64,000 bases of DNA from NCBI GenBank assembly GCA_965262505.1, contig CBDHFM010000023.1:15400-79399 (forward strand). Direction: 5' to 3'. The notes beneath the pieces were generated by a model. It ran no database searches and was not told where the DNA came from. It was given only the letters and a program-made list of their open reading frames with translations. This document shows, piece after piece, positions 8,776 to 16,900 of this stretch (positions are counted from its first letter, which is position 1; each line of letters opens with the position of its first letter). Made by a program: the position numbers and the translations under genes. This DNA comes from JACPPO01 sp965262505. GTDB taxonomy: Bacteria > Acidobacteriota > Vicinamibacteria > Vicinamibacterales > UBA2999.

Positions 8776-9213
8776 AGCTGCGTATCGTTTGTTTGGAGTG
8801 GTGGTGTCCCTGGGCTTGCGCGTTCCCCCTACACGGGCGGCGTGACGGGGTCGAGCCGATGTGTGCGGTGCTGCCCATCGCCCCGGCGACCTACTTCGCT
8901 CGCGTCGTGGCGCGGCCTGGTGAACCTCACGCGGCGCGCGTACTGCGCGCCCGCCGGTTAACGGAAGGGGGGATTATGCGACCCCGCAAGGCGAAACACC
9001 CCCATTTGGCGGGCCTTTCGCCCCACCACGATCGCCACTTACCGCGATCCAGGCACAAGGCGAAAACGCGCTAGACGTTTCAGGCCGAGGCGAAAGTCCG
9101 CCAGGTCGCCCTTCCCGACATCGGGACGACCCACGAGCGGCTGACGGCCCCACGCCACACAGTGCAGACCTGAATGACGCGCGTGTTGGTGGCAACTGTA
9201 AATTTCCCATTTG
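8776..9213. other. intergenic region upstream of IS21-like end
   Basis: No gene supported. It ends with a direct repeat of TGGCAAC (at 9190-9196 and 9214-9220), which probably belongs to the terminal repeats of the IS21-like element. Confidence 0.4.
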
Positions 9214-9236
9214 TGGCAACCGAAAACCGCACACTT
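9214..9236. repeat. IS21-like element, left terminal repeat
   Basis: The sequence starts TGGCAACCGAAAAC and ends GCACACTT. Its reverse complement, with one mismatch, lies at 13872-13894 against the CRISPR array. IS21-family elements carry such repeated terminal sequences ahead of istA, and an istA 5' stub follows 70 bases downstream. Confidence 0.6.
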
Positions 9237-9306
9237 TAGTGGTTGGCGGGCTCTGCCCTGCGTTCCACGATGTTGGCGAATCCAACAGCGAGGGAGCGGG
9301 GCGAAA

Positions 9307-9630
9307 ATGCACGGATGGGAGACGAGGATGCTGCTGAGGCACTATCTGCAACGGGGCGTCTCGAAGGCCGCGTTGGCGAGACGCTTCGGGGTGAGCCGCC
9401 GGACGATCCACGAATGGGTCGAGACGGGTCAGTTGGACCGGGACCTGTCGTCAGGGGGTGCGCGCTACGCGCCACGTCCAGCCGTGCCCCACAAGCTGGC
9501 TCCCTACACCGGGATCGTCGAGGCACGTCTCGAGGAGTTCCCCGGTCTGTCGGCGAAGCGTCTGTTCGACGAGGTCCGCGCGGCGGGCTACCCCGGTGGC
9601 TACAGCCTCTACGTCCGCGCGGATCCATAA
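9307..9630 (+). pseudogene. istA: IS21-family transposase istA, 5' fragment
   Basis: From the ATG at 9307 the frame encodes about 100 residues of IstA's N-terminal region: an HTH (GVSKAALARRFGVSRRTIHE), then LDRDLS, YAPRPAVPHKLAPY and LSAKRLFDEVRAAGYPGGY. Homology stops at about 9602 and a stop follows at 9628. The catalytic DDE core and istB are absent. The break coincides with the second dif-like site, so foreign DNA probably entered here. Confidence 0.8.
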
Positions 9631-9647
9631 CGGGAATTATGGATCGT
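9620..9647. other. dif-like XerC/XerD recombination site 2
   Basis: 11-6-11 layout: left arm CGGATCCATAA, spacer CGGGAA, right arm TTATGGATCGT. The arms form a near-perfect palindrome with CATAA and TTATG flanking the spacer, exactly as in dif. It truncates istA. It pairs, inverted, with the site at 5815-5842. Confidence 0.55.
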
Positions 9648-9738
9648 GATGGCGGCGGAGTTTTTCGGCGGCGACGCTCGTCCCCGGACGAGGCGCGGGC
9701 GCGTGGGGTTTCTCCCCCTTCCCGGAGGGATAAATCAG

Positions 9739-9958
9739 ACCAGAGCGACCCCTCGCGGCGTGGAACATTGACAGGGCCAATGTTCCAGCGGCGTGACCCA
9801 AAAAGGGACTTTGGGGGGGGGTCGCTCTGGTCACGGCGTCTCTCAACGGTGGGTCACGGGCTGTTGAGAGACGGCGCTAAACATGGGGCTGAATGACGGG
9901 TTTCGGTGGAACACTGACGGGTCACGATGTGGAACACGTGACCAAATATGCTGTTCCA
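9739..9958. repeat. nested hairpin region (candidate origin or regulatory DNA)
   Basis: Several inverted repeats are stacked here: ACCAGAGCGACCCC (9739-9752) with its complement at 9818-9831, enclosing TGGAACATTG (9761-9770) with its complement at 9778-9787; CGTCTCTCAAC (9837-9847) with its complement at 9863-9873; and TGGAACA (9930-9936) with its complement at 9952-9958. GGTCACG recurs at least four times between 9829 and 9995. There is no gene from 9648 to 10059. It could be an oriT, a replication origin or a protein-binding array; the sequence alone does not decide. Confidence 0.5.
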
Positions 9959-10059
9959 GCCGCGTGACCACGATCTTGGGACACGGGACGGGTCACGAGA
10001 ACGGTTCTGAATAGAATGACTGGATCAACGAATCAGCGAAATCGAGCGGCATCAACCTC

Positions 10060-10188
10060 ATGTCCGCCCAGGCCGGCGGCGGGCGCGGCAGCGTCGGCGC
10101 GAGTAAGAGTTTTCAGGAACACCGCGAGGCGCTCTTTCAGCCGCGCGACTTCACTCTCGCGCCGAGGGCTATGGAGCCGCTGACGTGA
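10060..10188 (+). pseudogene. VirD4/TraG coupling-protein C-terminal relic
   Basis: The short frame encodes GGGRGSVGASKSFQEHREAL and FQPRDFTL. This matches the C-terminal part of the intact coupling protein at 57665-60313 (GGGAGSVGASKAFSEKREPL and FHPRDFII). The remainder of the gene is absent. It shows that DNA from another conjugation module was lost or recombined here. Confidence 0.7.
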
Positions 10189-11341
10189 GAGACCTCTGCA
10201 CACAATCGGCGTTGCCGCTGCTCCCGCCCCCCCTGCGTCTCCTCTTGGCCCCGTGGGGCTACCCGCCGGCGCGCGCCCGTCTCACCGACCTGCGCCGCGC
10301 CGCACACCAGGGCGACGTCAGCGCCCAATTCACCCTCGGCTGGATGTACGAACACGGCGATGACGTGCCGCAGGATCACCGTGAGGCGGCCACGTGGTAC
10401 AAGCGCGCCGCCGACCAAGACAACGCGCCGGCCCTCAACGTCGTCGGCGTCCTCTACGCCATCGGGAAGGGCGTCCCGAAAGACCCGCGCGAGGCGGTGA
10501 TTTGGTATCACCGCGCCGCCGACATCGGGTACGCCCCCGCGCAATACAACCTGGGCCGCGCCATCTACCACGGCGCCGGCACGCCCCTCGACCGCGAGCT
10601 GGCCGCGACGTGGTGCCGGCGCGCCGCCGACCAAGGCTCGCCCAATTCACCCTCGGATGGATGTCTGACGATGGCGACGGTGTGCCCCAGGACTACCGCG
10701 ACGCCGCAACGTGGTACACGCGCGCGGCCGGGCAAGGCCACGCCAAAGCCCAATTCAGCCTCGCGCTCATGCTCGACGCCGGGCGCGGCGCCGCCAGGGA
10801 CCGCGCCGCCGCCGATCACTGGTATCGCCTCGCCGCCGCGCACGGCCACCAACAGGCGCAACGCATGATCGACACGCTCACCGTCCGGCCGCTGCCAGGG
10901 CCGTTCGATCCGTACGAGCCCTCGACCGACGACGCAGTGCTGATCCAGCGGGCCAGCGAACGCGCCGCCGCCGCCTATTGCGCGGCGCACCAAGCCGCGC
11001 GCCATGCCGATACGACGCTCGACCGCGCCGCGCAGATTCTCGGCCGCATCGTTGCCGCCGCCAACGTGCTCGACCGCCACGAACAGAACCGCTCGGCCGC
11101 CTACAGCCGCCTGTACCAAACCATCACGAACCTCGACCGCACCGCCGAGCGGACGAATCACCGCCTCCAGGCCATTATCAAAGCCCTCAAACAACGTGAC
11201 AAGGAGACGATCGCCATCGAGGCCCGCTTACGGCAGACCATGATCGACCGTATCGGCGATCCCCAGGGCGGCCCCGCTGACGACGAACCGGCCACCGGGA
11301 CGCGGCCCGTCGGCGACGTGAAAGGAGCACTCAAATGGTGA
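10185..11341 (+). pseudogene. Sel1-repeat protein, frameshifted
   Basis: The first part (frame of GTG 10185) carries four Sel1-type repeats, such as AQFTLGWMYEHGDDVPQDHR. Near 10635-10640 the homology moves to another frame, where AQFTLGWMSDDGDGVPQDYR and further repeats continue to a helical C-terminus ending at TGA 11341. Joining the frames would give one protein of about 385 residues with six repeats and a coiled-coil tail. Sel1 repeats are protein-interaction scaffolds. Either the gene is broken or the assembly has an error. The next ORF overlaps its stop, so they formed an operon. Confidence 0.7.
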
Positions 11342-11619
11342 GCAACGACATCACGACCGCCGCCACGCGCAACACGAAGGCGAGCAAGGCGCTCGACACC
11401 ATGCGCACGCGCATCACCAAAGCAGACGAGGCGCGCACCGAGGCCGCGCACCAAACGCGCGCCGCCCAGGTCGCCGAGGCCGCGACCGAGGCCGTGACCG
11501 CCAACCGCGACGCGGCCGAGGCGTGGGATGCGCTGGCGACCCATGCCGCCAAAGGCGCGGCCGAGTGCCGCCACGGCGCAGAGCTGGCCGACCGCACCCG
11601 CCGCCGGTGGGCGCGCTAG
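11335..11619 (+). CDS. small alanine-rich helical protein, unknown function
   Basis: The 94-residue protein is almost entirely predicted helix, rich in Ala, Thr, Glu and Arg (TKASKALDTMRTRITKADEA), as in small coiled-coil proteins. Its ATG overlaps the stop of the Sel1-repeat gene by 7 bases, implying translational coupling. I recognise no family. Confidence 0.5.
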   Translation: MVSNDITTAATRNTKASKALDTMRTRITKADEARTEAAHQTRAAQVAEAATEAVTANRDAAEAWDALATHAAKGAAECRHGAELADRTRRRWAR

Positions 11620-11773
11620 CGCACGCGCACGAAGTTGGGCAGGCGCCCCGTGCCGGCGCCCGCCAGTTTTTGCACAAGAGAGGGGGTTACACCGCCCCCT
11701 CCGGCCGGATTTCTCCCCCGATCGCCCGCGTTCGGCCTAACCGCCATCAGCCCGCGATCTCCAGGAGCCCGGC

Positions 11774-11840
11774 CGACGATCGCTTCGCGCAAGCCTTCTA
11801 GCAGCCCTTCCAGGTGCGCCATGCGTTCACTAGCCTCCGC
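11774..11840 (-). pseudogene. relic of the small TM/coiled-coil gene found at 33510
   Basis: On the minus strand this stretch encodes ERMAHLEGLLEGLREAIV, nearly identical to ERMAHLEGLMEGLREAIT in the intact gene at 33510-33707, and the DNA is similar too. Only the 3' third remains. It is another copy of plasmid backbone DNA near the CRISPR block. Confidence 0.6.
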
Positions 11841-11912
11841 TCAGACGGTCTGGTCAAAGCGCAGCGTCCGCGAACCGCGAGCCGATTTAACGCATGCGAT
11901 GTTAGACAGCCC

Positions 11913-12791
11913 TCACGAATCGACACCGCTAGTTCTCGAACGCTCCTCGCAGTGTCGGAAGACCGCCAAGACAGCAGCCCTGCTGTCCTCGAGGTGCTTT
12001 CGAGAGAGTTTGATCGCGATTTTATCGCCTTTAGGATTAGGAGTTGCGCCGACGCCGGCCTCGTCTAACTGTTTGAGTAGTGCCTCACGGTTCTCAGAGC
12101 CCGTCCGAACTCGGAGGTGGCAGTGTGGCGTTGACTTCCTCGGATGGAACCAACAGAAGTTGTACCCGCTCGTTCCAAGGGCAACATGGTTCTTGTTCCA
12201 CGTGACGCGAGGCGCTGCAATGTCCTGAACCATCGCCACGACTTGGTCAAGAACGGCCAAGGACTCGGCCCCAGCTTTGCCCTCCCAGTCCCGACGATCG
12301 ACTGGCCCGCCGCCGCCATCGTCATCGTCGTCTTCGATCTCTTGAAATACGTCGAGAACCTTCGTGAAGTGCAGCACGACGGCCGCGTCGATTGTGAAAG
12401 CGTTCAACTGCAGCGCAATGATCGGTACGGCGCGATTCAGGATCCGAATCACATTAAAGAATCTGGCAGTGATCTCTTCAGCAACGATGACAGCACGATG
12501 ATTGTGAGTTGGAAACCTCTGCCGCTCGATGTCCCAGTACTCGATCGTCCGAATGATGTGGCTCGCATCCAAAGTACCAAGCATTACCTCGACCTCGTAT
12601 CGAAGCTCACGATCTGGGTCGTACATAAGGAAATCAATTCGACCACCGCTGGGCTGAGTCTTCTCGCGGCGGACAACATTGACATCACCGATACCAAGGA
12701 TGGCCGGGTCCTCATCGATCCGATCCTGCAACCACCGTTCATCCAGGCCAAGATCCCGGAGCCGGGCTGGGGTTGCCTTCTTGATCTCCAT
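11913..12791 (-). CDS. predicted PD-(D/E)XK nuclease-like protein (NucS/DUF91-like N-terminus)
   Basis: With start MEIKKATPARLRDLGL at 12791, 4 bases from the vapC stop, the protein has 292 residues. The N-terminal half contains GGRIDFLMYD and ELRYEVEVMLG, a D...ExE arrangement like NucS/DUF91 nucleases but with EVE rather than ExK. An acidic, glycine-rich linker (EIEDDDDDGGGGP) follows, then a second domain with NKNHVALGTSGYNFCWFHPR. It may be a nuclease of a defence or repair system; the exact role is not known to me. It is the last gene of an operon with vapBC. Confidence 0.5.
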   Translation of the reverse strand: MEIKKATPARLRDLGLDERWLQDRIDEDPAILGIGDVNVVRREKTQPSGGRIDFLMYDPDRELRYEVEVMLGTLDASHIIRTIEYWDIERQRFPTHNHRAVIVAEEITARFFNVIRILNRAVPIIALQLNAFTIDAAVVLHFTKVLDVFQEIEDDDDDGGGGPVDRRDWEGKAGAESLAVLDQVVAMVQDIAAPRVTWNKNHVALGTSGYNFCWFHPRKSTPHCHLRVRTGSENREALLKQLDEAGVGATPNPKGDKIAIKLSRKHLEDSRAAVLAVFRHCEERSRTSGVDS

Positions 12792-12792
12792 T

Positions 12793-13194
12793 TCAGGAGG
12801 GTTCCAGGTCAAAGAGGGGGATGTTCATGGCACGGGCGAGTGCGGTCATCCTGTGGTCGTAGCTGGCCAGTGCGATCGACTGGCCTTGGTGGCGCAGATA
12901 TTCGCAGGACGCCAGATGTAGGGCATCGAGCGTGCGTACGGGAACAGACTCGGGAAAGGCCTCCAGCGCGCGTTCAAGCACCGGTGGAGACAGCTCCAAC
13001 AGCGCGATTCGTCCGATGAGGCGGCGGGCCGCCTCGCCGTGGGAATCGGCAAGCGTGCGCGCGTGCAGCCGGGTCCAGATCTCGTACTCCATCAACCGGC
13101 TGGACACTAGGGTCTCGCTCCAAAGCGCGGCGGGCGGCCGGTGGTCTTCGGCCAGCAGCTGGGCCAGCACAACCGAGGTGTCGAGATAGATCAC
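12793..13194 (-). CDS. vapC: VapC-family PIN-domain toxin
   Basis: The 133-residue PIN domain starts MIYLDTSVVLAQLLAEDHRP with the first catalytic aspartate, has the conserved glutamate in SRLMEYEIWTRL, DALHLASCEYLR with the third acidic residue, and ALASYDHRMTALA with the last. VapC toxins cleave tRNA or rRNA. It overlaps the upstream antitoxin gene by 4 bases (ATGA) in the usual vapBC order. Confidence 0.92.
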   Translation of the reverse strand: MIYLDTSVVLAQLLAEDHRPPAALWSETLVSSRLMEYEIWTRLHARTLADSHGEAARRLIGRIALLELSPPVLERALEAFPESVPVRTLDALHLASCEYLRHQGQSIALASYDHRMTALARAMNIPLFDLEPS

Positions 13195-13490
13195 CGTTCG
13201 CTTCGATCACCCGCTAATTCAGCAAGAAGGTCTCGGAGTGGTGCCACCGGTGCTGGCAGAGGAGGCTCCCCAACGAGCAGCACCGGGGGCGTCAACCAGC
13301 CTTTGCGCACCGCCTCAGCCAGGCGCACGTCGGCAAGAATCGGGCTCCTGGTTTCTCGCGGTGGCCCGATTTCCGCGACGACTCGGTCACGGTCTGTCAC
13401 CAGAACGGTTTCGCCCGATGCCGCCAGCCGCACGTACTCGCTGAGACGGTTGTTGAGCATCTTGATTCCAACCGATCTCATGTGTGACAT
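13191..13490 (-). CDS. vapB: VapB/Phd-type antitoxin
   Basis: The protein begins MSHMRSVGIKML and shows the Phd/YefM fold signature VGIKMLNNRLSEYVRLAASG then ETVLVTDRDRVVAEI. The C-terminal half is the toxin-wrapping region. A GTG nine bases earlier (13499) and ATG 13481 are alternative starts; I prefer ATG 13490, and the N-terminus is not certain. A 32-bp perfect palindrome overlaps the start region and is probably the autorepression operator. Confidence 0.88.
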   Translation of the reverse strand: MSHMRSVGIKMLNNRLSEYVRLAASGETVLVTDRDRVVAEIGPPRETRSPILADVRLAEAVRKGWLTPPVLLVGEPPLPAPVAPLRDLLAELAGDRSER

Positions 13491-13516
13491 GGTAGCCACT
13501 AGTGGCTACCATGTCA
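13485..13516. promoter_or_regulatory. vapBC operator palindrome
   Basis: A perfect 32-bp palindrome with half-site TGACATGGTAGCCACT. It covers the start of vapB, a position in which VapBC complexes usually bind to repress transcription. Confidence 0.7.
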
Positions 13517-13871
13517 ACTTAACCACGTGCCCACGTGACACCGCGGCTACATGCTCTTGGCGAACGCCCGCCACGGGGTATCGGGCTTTTGGTGGGGGTT
13601 CGAAGGGGGAGCGCAGCGGCCCCATCGCCAAGCCCAATGTAGGACATTGGGTAGGCTGACTTACTTATATGACACCGATACACATAGGGTGCCGCTCCGG
13701 GGAAGCTGTATCCGTCACGCCTCGGGGGGCGGGCAGTCCTGGCCGCCCACGTAACCGCTAGCCGAGCCGGAGCGGGCCGGGCGGGTCACCCGAAGGGCCG
13801 GAGCGGAGTGGAGGACGGCGAAGCCGTTGACGCGCCTGTACTGCGGAGGCTATCCGCACAGGCCTCCCCAG
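13517..13871. other. intergenic region between vapB and CRISPR array
   Basis: No gene supported. A segment near 13820-13855 resembles 30265-30300 (GCCGTTGAYGCGC followed by GCGGAGGC), suggesting a short shared backbone sequence. Confidence 0.35.
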
Positions 13872-13894
13872 AAGTGTGCAGTTTTCGGTTGCCA
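13872..13894. repeat. IS21-like element, right terminal repeat abutting the CRISPR array
   Basis: Reverse complement of the left end at 9214-9236 with one mismatch. The first CRISPR repeat, truncated to its last 20 bases, starts 7 bases later, so the element or a deletion from its end removed the old end of the array. Confidence 0.6.
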
Positions 13895-13900
13895 TTGACA

Positions 13901-16900
13901 CCCGCGTGTGCGGGGAAGCCGTACGCCCGAGGCCGTGCGTGGTGACCCCTCGGGGTCTATCCCCGCGTGTGCGGGGAAGCCCCTGTGCGCGACCCGTCCC
14001 TCCCGCCGACCGCGGGTCTATCCCCGCGTGTGCGGGGAAGCCCACGTACCGGCCACCCGCATCTTGATGACCGCGGGTCTATCCCCGCGTGTGCGGGGAA
14101 GCCGTCGTCGGGGCCCTGGTCCTGTGCGCCGCCGCGGGTCTATCCCCGCGTGTGCGGTTGGGGTGAGGTGTTGATGTCATGGGGTCTATCCCCGCGTGTG
14201 CGGGGAAGCCGAGCGGCTGGCCGGGCTGGAAGCCGTGGAGACGGGTCTATCCCCGCGTGTGCGGGGAAGCCAGGACGTGGAGGTCGTCAATGTCGCGCCG
14301 CATGGGTCTATCCCCGCGTGTGCGGGGAAGCCACGCGATCCGCCTGTAATGCAAGGTGCGTGTTGGGTCTATCCCCGCGTGTGCGGGGAAGCCTTTGGTG
14401 GAGATAATCGCCAAGCGTTGGTATCGGGTCTATCCCCGCGTGTGCGGGGAAGCCTGGTTCTTTTGACTGGCCGGCGCCGACGATCGGGGTCTATCCCCGC
14501 GTGTGCGGGGAAGCCGTAATCGTACCGGCCGCTTCCGTGGCGAGAGGGGGTCTATCCCCGCGTGTGCGGGGAAGCCTTTCTCGAGCCAGACGCCAGGCGT
14601 GCCGAATTGGGTCTATCCCCGCGTGTGCGGGGAAGCCGGCGCAGACCGTCTCTGGATTCGAGCATACGAGGGTCTATCCCCGCGTGTGCGGGGAAGCCAT
14701 CCGCAAGGGGTATCTCACTCACTGGCTACGGGGTCTATCCCCGCGTGTGCGGGGAAGCCAAATACCCGGAGTGCCAGCCTTTGATTTCGATGGGTCTATC
14801 CCCGCGTGTGCGGGGAAGCCGAGTGGGCGTACGCCATCCCGGACCTCAACAAGGGTCTATCCCCGCGTGTGCGGGGAAGCCGCTCTCTCTCGGCGTGTTC
14901 GAAGGTTATCCAACGGGTCTATCCCCGCGTGTGCGGGGAAGCCGCACGCACGAATCTTGGCCTTGGCTCCGCAGCGGGTCTATCCCCGCGTGTGCGGGGA
15001 AGCCGCAGCACGCTTCCAGCCAGTACACGATAGAGGGGGTCTATCCCCGCGTGTGCGGGGAAGCCGATCTTGCTGGCCGGATGGCGTCGCGCATCGGGGG
15101 TCTATCCCCGCGTGTGCGGGGAAGCCTCCCACTTTCTGCCAGCCCAAGGCCCCCCGCCTGGGTCTATCCCCGCGTGTGCGGGGAAGCCGCGCTCCCGATG
15201 ACCGTGACTTCGTTCGCAAAGGGTCTATCCCCGCGTGTGCGGGGAAGCCTACTCGTGAATGGTGGCCAGACCGCCTGATTCGGGTCTATCCCCGCGTGTG
15301 CGGGGAAGCCGACATCGCCTTGCGGCCCGGCACGTCAGGACCGGGTCTATCCCCGCGTGTGCGGGGAAGCCTGGTCCAGGGTACGGAATCACGGCTCCAC
15401 AGCGGGTCTATCCCCGCGTGTGCGGGGAAGCCCTGTATCACATGATCCAACCGTTGCAGGCGCCGGGTCTATCCCCGCGTGTGCGGGGAAGCCACTGTTC
15501 TTCAGACGGTGGTCCAGGGTACGGAAGGTCTATCCCCGCGTGTGCGGGGAAGCCTTGTCGTGGTGCGGATTGCCCAGCAGTGAGAGGGGTCTATCCCCGC
15601 GTGTGCGGGGAAGCCTGCCCCGTGACCGCTGTTATCGATCCGGTAATGGGTCTATCCCCGCGTGTGCGGGGAAGCCGACATGCTCAGCCAGTACGGGATG
15701 ATTCAGCAGGGTCTATCCCCGCGTGTGCGGGGAAGCCGAGCTTGGCAAGTTTGATTTCGTGCATGTGGAGGGTCTATCCCCGCGTGTGCGGGGAAGCCCC
15801 TTCGCGATGATCGAACTCACCCGATCGGACGGGTCTATCCCCGCGTGTGCGGGGAAGCCACACAACGAGAAGCCCTGGAACGGTGAATTTGGGGTCTATC
15901 CCCGCGTGTGCGGGGAAGCCGGTGCCCCTGGTGCTCTCGATACGCTCAACGAGGGTCTATCCCCGCGTGTGCGGGGAAGCCTTCGGTTTCGGATTCGGGC
16001 ACCCGTGGTAGTAGGGTCTATCCCCGCGTGTGCGGGGAAGCCCGCTTGAGCTTCCGCTGGCGCAACAGCGCGGCGGGTCTATCCCCGCGTGTGCGGGGAA
16101 GCCTGACAGAGACGACGAACCGCGCAGGCTGGAGCGGGTCTATCCCCGCGTGTGCGGGGAAGCCCATCCCGCAGGCGGTGACGTGCTCGCGAGAATGGGT
16201 CTATCCCCGCGTGTGCGGGGAAGCCTAGGGCAGGATGGTGCCTTTGACGGTCATCCCGGGTCTATCCCCGCGTGTGCGGGGAAGCCATCATCGTGAGGCC
16301 AGCCGAGGCGGATGGGATGGGTCTATCCCCGCGTGTGCGGGGAAGCCGAGAGCCTTAAGACGACCGCCGCGCTGCCCGGCGGGTCTATCCCCGCGTGTGC
16401 GGGGAAGCCCATCCCGCAGGCGGTGACGTGCTCTCGAGAATGGGTCTATCCCCGCGTGTGCGGGGAAGCCGCGCGCCTATCCCACCTGGGCCGCCGGGTT
16501 CCGGGTCTATCCCCGCGTGTGCGGGGAAGCCTTCGCGCGCTTCTTGGTGGCCTTCTTGGGAGAGGGTCTATCCCCGCGTGTGCGGGGAAGCCCGAGGTGC
16601 GGCGGTCTTGGTCTGTGCCATCTACGGTCTATCCCCGCGTGTGCGGGGAAGCCTCGCCCCAATCGTCGGGCAGGTAGCTCGCGATGGGTCTATCCCCGCG
16701 TGTGCGGGGAAGCCTGGTAACCCTGGTAGATGCTGAGCCATTCGGCGGGTCTATCCCCGCGTGTGCGGGGAAGCCGTACGTCATCGTCCCAGTACTGCGC
16801 ACGTGGTGGGTCTATCCCCGCGTGTGCGGGGAAGCCAATCAGGCCAAGAAGAACATCCCCTAGACCACGGGTCTATCCCCGCGTGTGCGGGGAAGCCCTC

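Noticed and set aside
9307..13894. A complete IS21 element between the two terminal repeats
   Set aside because: The repeats are 4.7 kb apart, istA is cut after about 100 codons and istB is absent.
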